DNA of 64,000 bases from Psychrobacillus sp. FSL H8-0483 (GTDB lineage Bacteria; Bacillota; Bacilli; Bacillales_A; Planococcaceae): assembly GCF_038637725.1 (NCBI RefSeq), contig NZ_CP152052.1, positions 1,223,501 to 1,287,500 on the forward strand, in the 5' to 3' direction. Under the pieces are notes generated by a model. That model was not told the DNA's origin, did no database searches, and was given only the letters and a program-made list of their open reading frames with translations. Positions 59,012 to 64,000 of the stretch are shown here, piece after piece. Position 1 is the first letter of the stretch. Each line of letters begins with the position of its first letter. The position numbers and the translations under genes were made by a program.

Positions 59012-60400
59012 TTATTCCCCCTTTGTTCCACCGACGGTTATTTCACTAATACGAATCATTGGCTGACCTACATTTACTGGGAGGCTTCCACTTAACGAAC
59101 CGCACATTCCAGCACCGTGTGCGAGATTATTGCCGACACGGTCTACAAGTTGCAATGTTTTCGCGCCATTTCCGATAAGTGTTGCACCTCGAACCGGACG
59201 TTTAATCTTGCCATCTTTCACGAGATAGGCCTCCATAACTGCGAAGTTGTAATCGCCTGTTGCTGGATTTACGGAGCCTCCCCCCATGTATTTTGCATAA
59301 ATGCCGTTTTCCGTAGAAGCGATAATTTCTTCCGGTGTAGAAGTGCCAGGTGCGATATACGTATTGGTCATACGAGAGGTAGGGTTGAAACGATACGACT
59401 GGCGACGCGAAGATCCAGTCGCTTCTGCATTCATGCGACGAGCATTAAATTTATCAATGAGATAACCTTTTAGAATTCCATTTTCAATCAAGATATTTTT
59501 ACGAGTTTTCTCTCCTTCATCATCAATAGAAAGGGAGCCCCATTCGTTCGGGAGTGTACCATCATCGATATAGGTCACGATATCAGGTGCGACCTTTTCA
59601 CCAATCCGATTCGCGAAAACAGAATTATTTTTAGCAATAGAAGTCGCTTCCAACCCGTGTCCACATGCTTCATGGAAAATAACACCACCGAATTCATTAT
59701 CGATAATGACTGGAAACTTCCCACTAGGACATTCATCCGCACCAAGCATTGTTACAGCAATACGCGCCGCTTCACCTGCATAATGTTCGAGATCTAGTTT
59801 TTCGATAAATTCAAACCCTGCATGTGCACCTGGCCCGTAGAAACCTGTTTGCATTTCGACGCCATCGGAAGCGGTCGCTTGAATGGAAAGTCTACTATGG
59901 ACACGTGTGTCTGTGATGAATTTACCTTCGGAATTTGCAATCAGTACATTTTGTTCTTCGTCAAAATAGCGGAGAGCGACCTGCCGTATACGCTCATCAT
60001 AATTTCTCGCAATCTCATTTGCCTTTCTCATGATGGCAACTTTTCTAGCATTTTCGACATTTTGTGGCATTTGAACAATTTGGTGTATAGGATTTAATGT
60101 TTCTTTTTGAAGTGGATGAATGATTCCTTGTGCTCCACTATTAATTGCAAGTGCTGCGCGTTTTGCTGCTACTAGCAAACCTTCTTCGGAAAAATCAGTC
60201 GTATAGGTATAGATGCTTTGGAGACCCGAAAAAATACGAATACCAATGCCAAAATCACGACCAGATATACTTTTCTCTATTTTTCCACTTTGCAATTCTA
60301 TTGTGTTCACATATTTATCTTCAATGAACACTTCTGAGAAATCGCCGCCTGTTGAGAGAGCGGCTTCTAGTACGTTTTCAATTATTGATTGTTTGATCAT
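59012..60400 (-). CDS. tldD: TldD-type metalloprotease
   Basis: 462 aa. The zinc site is seen in GGVIFHEACGHGLEAT (HEXXXH), with the further Cys ligand in NNLAHGAGMCGSLSG near the end; also YIDDGTLPNEWGSLSIDDEGE and NTYIAPGTSTPEEIIASTENGIYAKYMGGGSVNPATGDYNF. It pairs with TldE downstream. ATG follows AAGGGGGAAGAG. No peptide-natural-product precursor gene is visible nearby. Confidence 0.93.
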   Translation of the reverse strand: MIKQSIIENVLEAALSTGGDFSEVFIEDKYVNTIELQSGKIEKSISGRDFGIGIRIFSGLQSIYTYTTDFSEEGLLVAAKRAALAINSGAQGIIHPLQKETLNPIHQIVQMPQNVENARKVAIMRKANEIARNYDERIRQVALRYFDEEQNVLIANSEGKFITDTRVHSRLSIQATASDGVEMQTGFYGPGAHAGFEFIEKLDLEHYAGEAARIAVTMLGADECPSGKFPVIIDNEFGGVIFHEACGHGLEATSIAKNNSVFANRIGEKVAPDIVTYIDDGTLPNEWGSLSIDDEGEKTRKNILIENGILKGYLIDKFNARRMNAEATGSSRRQSYRFNPTSRMTNTYIAPGTSTPEEIIASTENGIYAKYMGGGSVNPATGDYNFAVMEAYLVKDGKIKRPVRGATLIGNGAKTLQLVDRVGNNLAHGAGMCGSLSGSLPVNVGQPMIRISEITVGGTKGE

Positions 60401-60546
60401 TTTCTCTTCCCCCTTACTTTGGATTATATCTCAACTTATTGTTAGAACACACTTATTATATTGATAATTTAGTATTTTTAGTATTTTTAATTTACATCTT
60501 TCTTTATTTAAAGGATTTAAATGAAAAGTGGAGAATAATTATAAAT

Positions 60547-60825
60547 GAATCAATTTCATAATCCTAATTTACATAAAAAAAACACGAACAATACTAAAGG
60601 AAACTAAAGGAATATATATTTTACATGTAATAAAGTATAGTTGATTTCCGCTATAGGCGGACGCTTTCAGCGGGGTGAGCGATAAGCCATCACCACAGCT
60701 CACGCGTCGTTAGTGATGTCTTATCTGTCTCACTCATCCCGCTGGAGTCGCCGCCTGCCGCTTCAATCAACAAAGTGATAAATGTTTGTATTTTAATGAC
60801 AAAGTACTATTTATAAAATTAACTC
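60547..60825 (+). repeat. Repeat family R1, complete copy (279 bp)
   Basis: Ends GAATCAATTTCATAAT and the complement of GAGTTAATTTTATAAA; core from TTGATTTCCGCTATAGGCGG (about 60641) to GCTTCAATCAA (about 60771). Near-identical to 46814-47091. No coding capacity. Confidence 0.87.
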
Positions 60826-60871
60826 AAATAGGAAAATATTAACTTAATTGAGCTTGAAGGGATAAATGAAT

Positions 60872-60989
60872 TTAGGATTTGTTCTATAAGCTCGTCTGGG
60901 TCTTGGGAATCCGTTTTTCCGTAGGAGCCTCGTGGATTTTCGAAACAATATATATGCTTCTAAAAAACAATAGACTAATTAACAGAGCC
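60872..60989 (+). repeat. Repeat family R2, left-truncated copy
   Basis: Starts within the element (TAGGATTTGTTCTATAAGC) and runs to the right end TTAACAGAGCC at 60989; matches 22454-22649. Lies 46 bp after an R1 copy, as R1 and R2 also adjoin near 848. Confidence 0.65.
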
Positions 60990-61049
60990 TAGTGTTATGG
61001 CAGGGGAGAGGTTACGTCTAACTCCAATTATCGAAAAGAAGGTGAAGAA

Positions 61050-61301
61050 TTGAGATTAATATTACCAAAAGAATATACTAAATTTTTCTGGGCTGTATTC
61101 CCATTCGTTCTACCACTGGTTGCCATATATTATTTTTTTTATGATTGGAAATTTCATTTGTATTACTTTAATGAATTAGAAGATTTTGGGTCACTTTTGT
61201 TTGCTCTAATTATTAGCATACTTCAGAGTGCCTTATATACGTTCTTTTTCTGGTTAATTTTTAAGGTAGTACAAAAAGTTACGATGCCTATAAAGAAGTA
61301 A
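61050..61301 (+). CDS. Small two-helix membrane protein, unknown
   Basis: 83 aa: LPKEYTKFFWAVFPFVLPLVAIYYFFY then a short loop and LLFALIISILQSALYTFFFWLIFKVVQK, so two membrane helices with a basic tail. TTG start at 61050, well spaced from GAAGGTGA. No family recognised. It lies between repeats and gene remnants, so it may be a survivor of a decaying region. Confidence 0.55.
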   Translation: MRLILPKEYTKFFWAVFPFVLPLVAIYYFFYDWKFHLYYFNELEDFGSLLFALIISILQSALYTFFFWLIFKVVQKVTMPIKK

Positions 61302-61321
61302 GAAACCGTGGGGAAAAAGCG

Positions 61322-61405
61322 ATGAAGCTAGTAAAGGTTTATCATTATGGTGCATTTAGTAAAGAACCCAATAGTGGGAATCCTGCAGGAATCACACGTG
61401 ATTAA
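61322..61405 (+). pseudogene. N-terminal remnant of a PhzF-family isomerase gene
   Basis: Translates as MKLVKVYHYGAFS followed by KEPNSGNPAGITRD and TAA. PhzF/YddE proteins begin with exactly such a strand and the substrate-loop motif VYHYDAFSxxPNxGNPAG, but run to about 290 aa. Only 27 codons remain; the following bases do not continue the family in any frame. It keeps a ribosome site (GGGGAAAAAGCG). Confidence 0.7.
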
Positions 61406-61447
61406 CCAAAAATTACCCAGTAATTTGCTTATTAATAAGCGGAGAGT

Positions 61448-61534
61448 CACCATATTCAATGGTCATACGAAGGATATACAGGTCCTGACTATTGGGGTGA
61501 ATTGGATCCATCCTTTACGGACGTGAGGTATTAG
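61448..61534 (+). pseudogene. Fragment of an alpha-type carbonic anhydrase gene
   Basis: One frame reads HHIQWSYEGYTGPDYWGELD then PSF and soon a stop at 61532. Alpha carbonic anhydrases start their mature domain with W(S/G)YEGxxGPxxWGxL. Nothing upstream gives a signal peptide and nothing downstream the zinc histidines, so this is a decayed fragment. It lies 42 bp after the PhzF remnant. Confidence 0.65.
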
Positions 61535-61638
61535 TGAAAGGTATCATGTTCATACAATCTACTGAATAGTTTTAGAGCTTGTTACAAAATATGATACCTA
61601 GTTGTCGGTGGTTGTTATGTCAGTTTTGCAAAAATAAT

Positions 61639-61673
61639 AAAAGGGCATCGTTCTAATGGAACGATGCTCTTTT
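61639..61673. terminator. Bidirectional terminator between remnants and the PgeF-type gene
   Basis: AAAAGGGCATCGTTC / GAACGATGCTCTTTT, TAATG loop, T runs on both sides; likely ends the minus-strand gene at 61781. Confidence 0.8.
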
Positions 61674-61780
61674 ATCCATTTATTCGATATCGCATCAAAG
61701 TTGTTCTTTACCTATCAAATCACTCTCGTGATAAGGCTATGGCTCTATGATTCCAATCGATTGTTACTTATTTATTTCGA

Positions 61781-62545
61781 TCAATCGCCTTTTTTCATAA
61801 TAAAACTAAGATGTCTTCCGCTTTGTTTGTCTTGACGATAGGAGAACCCATCTGGGCTTAAATACGTACAGGTTGGATCAATGGTAATTTGCTCAGTCGA
61901 GATGCCTGCCAACTCACATTGCTTTTTCACGGTTTGCTGGTTGTCGATGTGATACTTGTTGGTTTGGTTATTGTAATACATAAAATCATCCGCATAGCCA
62001 AGGTTTTTAAATTTTACATACACATCTTCATCTACTTCAAACTTTTCCTGACTTAGCGCAGCACCAATTTGGACACGTAAATCACTCGGGTTACAATTTT
62101 CCACTTGTTTTAGATGTTCAAAAAGTTTCAAGGTAATTTCTTTGACTGTACCTTGCCATCCGGAATGTATAACGCCAATGAGGCCATTCACTTCATTGTA
62201 AAAAATCACCGGGACACAATCGGCGGTAAAGCTACATAATAAAAGATTTGGCTCATACGTATATAGGGCGTCTGTATCCGCAATTGCGGTATCCAAACGA
62301 TCAGCGCCACGCCCTTTGTCAGCAAGCGTTACGCGTTGGAAATTCGAGCTATGTGTTTGATTGGCACAAACGAAATTATCCAGCTCACAATGCAAGGTAG
62401 CAGCTAATTTTTTGCGATTTTTCCTTACATTGTCAGGGTTTTCACAGATGTGGAGAGCCATATTGTTGATTTCAAGTTCGGCTTCATCTTTTACGGTCAT
62501 CCCTGCTATAAAATTCTCATTATTTAAGTAAATAGTTGTTTTCAT
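61781..62545 (-). CDS. YfiH/YlmD-family (PgeF) purine nucleoside phosphorylase / peptidoglycan-editing factor
   Basis: 254 aa of the multicopper-laccase-like YfiH family: CANQTHSSNFQRV, ADTDALYTYEPNLLLCSFTADCVPVIFYNE and LIGVIHSGWQGTVKEITLK supply the His/Cys/His zinc ligands, and YLSPDGFSYRQDKQSGRHLSFI the C-terminal signature. Members act on purine nucleosides or clear mis-made peptidoglycan precursors. In B. subtilis the family gene ylmD lies between ylmC and ylmE; that slot is empty here. ATG follows AAGGTGATG. Confidence 0.85.
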   Translation of the reverse strand: MKTTIYLNNENFIAGMTVKDEAELEINNMALHICENPDNVRKNRKKLAATLHCELDNFVCANQTHSSNFQRVTLADKGRGADRLDTAIADTDALYTYEPNLLLCSFTADCVPVIFYNEVNGLIGVIHSGWQGTVKEITLKLFEHLKQVENCNPSDLRVQIGAALSQEKFEVDEDVYVKFKNLGYADDFMYYNNQTNKYHIDNQQTVKKQCELAGISTEQITIDPTCTYLSPDGFSYRQDKQSGRHLSFIMKKGD

Positions 62546-62850
62546 ATCATCACCTTGCTTTAATATATACGAATCTATTGTTGATGTATAGGTCAGTATA
62601 CCAATAGTCTATCGAAACTATAATTATTAAGTGTCATTAGTAAATTAAATTATCATCTCATAATATTCTCTTCTTTAGGCAAACGGGTATCAAAGACTCG
62701 AGGAAAGGTGATAACATGCATAGCTATGTTAAACTGGAATATTTTTCTTAAAGAGAAAAGAGTTAAGTTTTAAATTATTACTTTTTTCTTAGTTTCCAAT
62801 TAAACAAGTTATTAAGATTATTTCGCTCTAGTATGCAATCAAAAGTTAAA
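62546..62850. other. Intergenic stretch with no clear feature
   Basis: About 300 AT-rich bases. One 11-codon frame (ATG at 62715) follows AAAGGTG but is too short to support. No promoter pair is convincing. Confidence 0.4.
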
Positions 62851-62883
62851 GAAAAAAGACCTCAACATAATTGTTGAGGTCTT
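62851..62883 (-). terminator. Terminator of the ato operon
   Basis: Perfect stem AAGACCTCAACA / TGTTGAGGTCTT, loop TAAT; on the minus strand followed by six T. Confidence 0.9.
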
Positions 62884-62900
62884 CAATAATTTAGTCTTTC

Positions 62901-63062
62901 TTATATAAAATAAAACACTGCGGAAATAAATATCCCTGTTATTAGCATTATGATCAATCCATACCCCATAATATCTTTTGCTTTTAACCCTGCAATTGCC
63001 AAAGCTGGCAGTGCATAAAACGGTTGAATCATATTCGTCCATGCATCTCCCCAAGCAAACCC
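62901..63062 (-). pseudogene. atoE: C-terminal remnant of a short-chain fatty acid transporter (AtoE)
   Basis: One minus-strand frame reads GFAWGDAWTNMIQPFYALPA and goes on LAIAGLKAKDIMGYGLIIML to a stop at 62901. This is the end of AtoE-type short-chain fatty acid permeases (about 440 aa). The other 85-90 percent is missing: the frame breaks at 63062, where an R1 repeat fragment begins. Position downstream of atoD-atoA fits the usual atoDAE order. Confidence 0.8.
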
Positions 63063-63063
63063 C

Positions 63064-63103
63064 CGGAAAGCGTCCGCCTATAGCGGAAATCAACTATACT
63101 TTA
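63064..63103 (-). repeat. R1 fragment at the atoE deletion junction
   Basis: On the minus strand it reads TAAAGTATAGTTGATTTCCG then CTATAGGCGGACGCTTTCC, identical to the left shoulder and left core of the full copies, and ends there. Confidence 0.8.
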
Positions 63104-63114
63104 GGGAAAAAGCG

Positions 63115-63771
63115 TTATTTCACTTCCACAAGTTCGGGTAAAACTGTAAAACTTGCTTCTGTTTTCTCTTTCACTTCATCTATTGTCACGCCTTCTGTTG
63201 TTTCAATAAGTACCATTCCGTTTTCTGTGAAGTCAAACACTGCTAAATCTGTAATTAGTCGATGAACAACTCCTTTACCTGTAAGAGGTAACGTACATTC
63301 TTTTTTAATTTTTGATTCACCGTTTTTATTTACATGTTCCATCACGACAACAACCCGTTTTGCGCCATTGACGAGATCCATTGCTCCACCCATTCCTTTG
63401 ACCATTTTCCCTGGAATCATCCAATTGGCTAGATCGCCATATTCAGATACTTCCATACCACCAAGAATCGCAAGGTCGATATGTCCACCACGGATCATTG
63501 CAAATGACTCGGCGCTGTCAAAAAATGAAGACCCAGGAACTGTTGTAATTGTTTCTTTACCTGCATTAATTAAATCTGGATCCTCTTCACCTTCTAATGG
63601 GTAAGGACCAATGCCAAGTAACCCGTTTTCTGATTGTAATAAAACGTTAAAATCAGTCGGAATCTCATTGGCGACAAGCGTTGGAATCCCAATTCCTAAA
63701 TTTACATTCATACCGTCTTTTATTTCGTGTACAGCTCGTTTCACTATTGATAAACGTGTATTCCTCATCAT
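63115..63771 (-). CDS. atoA: 3-oxoacid/acetate CoA-transferase subunit B
   Basis: 218 aa, class I CoA-transferase beta subunit: [34 protein letters not shown] with the catalytic Glu, [40 protein letters not shown]. With subunit A it moves CoA between acetoacetate or similar acids and acetyl/succinyl-CoA. ATG at 63771 follows AAAGGAG; the longer reading from 63837 overlaps the upstream subunit. Its transporter partner atoE is broken. Confidence 0.9.
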   Translation of the reverse strand: MMRNTRLSIVKRAVHEIKDGMNVNLGIGIPTLVANEIPTDFNVLLQSENGLLGIGPYPLEGEEDPDLINAGKETITTVPGSSFFDSAESFAMIRGGHIDLAILGGMEVSEYGDLANWMIPGKMVKGMGGAMDLVNGAKRVVVVMEHVNKNGESKIKKECTLPLTGKGVVHRLITDLAVFDFTENGMVLIETTEGVTIDEVKEKTEASFTVLPELVEVK

Positions 63772-63784
63772 AATTCGCTCCTTT

Positions 63785-64000
63785 TTACGCCTTGACAACT
63801 GTTCTGCGTTCAATTCGTTTTTGATAATCTTTTCCAACTAAAAGTCGCTGCACATAAATACCTGGTGTGTGTATTTCATCGGGATTCAGTTCACCTGGTT
63901 CGACAATTTCTTCTACCTCTGCAATAGTTATTTTCCCAGCCATTGCCGCAAGGGGATTAAAGTTGCGAGACGTTTTCCGGTATATGAGGTTGCCTAGTGT
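63785..64000 (-). CDS. atoD: 3-oxoacid/acetate CoA-transferase subunit A (partial)
   Basis: Frame open at the window edge: [20 protein letters not shown], then [20 protein letters not shown] and the ending [14 protein letters not shown] before TAA at 63785. This is the end of the alpha subunit family (AtoD/ScoA). The N-terminal part is outside the window. Stop is 13 bases before the atoA start. Confidence 0.88.
   Translation of the reverse strand, partial: TLGNLIYRKTSRNFNPLAAMAGKITIAEVEEIVEPGELNPDEIHTPGIYVQRLLVGKDYQKRIERRTVVKA

Noticed and set aside
62715-62750. 11-codon frame with a ribosome site upstream of the ato terminator, possible leader peptide
   Set aside because: Too short, wrong strand for the ato genes and no downstream plus-strand gene to regulate.
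62839-63093. 84-codon minus-strand frame over the atoE remnant
   Set aside because: It is the wrong frame and runs into the R1 fragment; the neighbouring frame gives clear AtoE sequence.

Overview
The window is low-GC DNA from an endospore-forming member of the Bacillales, most likely the Planococcaceae/Caryophanaceae (Psychrobacillus, Lysinibacillus, Sporosarcina and relatives). Three things support this. The order rsfA - panE - bshC - mraZ - rsmH - ftsL - pbpB - spoVD - mraY - murD - spoVE - divIB - ylxW - ylxX - sbp - ftsA - ftsZ - spoIIGA - sigE - sigG - ylm genes - divIVA - ileS - lspA - rluD - pyr operon is the classic Bacillus-type order. Sporulation genes are present (rsfA, spoVD, spoVE, spoIIGA, sigE, sigG, cotH). 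The intergenic spaces are full of the structured repeats common in this family. The genus is inference.

Layout. 1-4640: tail of an enoyl-CoA hydratase-like gene, rsfA, and a three-gene biotin-dependent acyl-CoA carboxylase operon whose promoter carries a consensus CcpA (cre) site. 4.6-7.6 kb: panE, a DUF3397-type membrane protein and bshC. 7.7-22.4 kb: division and cell-wall (dcw) cluster, behind an operator of GTGG repeats for MraZ; murE, murG and murB are missing from their usual places. 22.4-23.9 kb: 1.4 kb of gene-free repeat DNA. 23.9-29.8 kb: the spoIIG locus (protease SpoIIGA and pro-SigE), sigG, the ylm/sepF genes and divIVA. 29.8-34.9 kb: T-box-controlled ileS, then lspA and rluD. 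34.9-46.6 kb: complete de novo pyrimidine operon (pyrR-P-B-C-carA-carB-pyrK-D-F-E) with two PyrR attenuators.

46.6-64 kb is an accessory region. It holds a minus-strand module of a Ser/Thr-rich repeat protein with Lys-Gly patches, a CotH spore-coat kinase and a SET-domain methyltransferase. Next come a MarR/quinone-reductase pair, a CofE-like ligase with a divergent LysR regulator, a membrane-anchored polysaccharide deacetylase with a coiled-coil partner, a divergent HPr kinase-like gene, tldD/tldE, remnants of phzF and alpha-carbonic anhydrase genes, a displaced YlmD/PgeF-type gene, and an atoDA operon whose atoE is destroyed next to a repeat fragment.

Main points for a second look: (1) the CotH / Ser-Lys repeat protein / SET module, which suggests a substrate that is both phosphorylated and lysine-methylated; (2) lost or non-standard start codons in both cortex genes, spoVD (ATT) and spoVE (ATG apparently broken to ATCG); (3) at least three families of MITE-like repeats, one copy nested in another with an 8-bp target duplication; (4) an HprK paralogue lacking a conserved glutamate; (5) a possible attenuator in front of ylmH.
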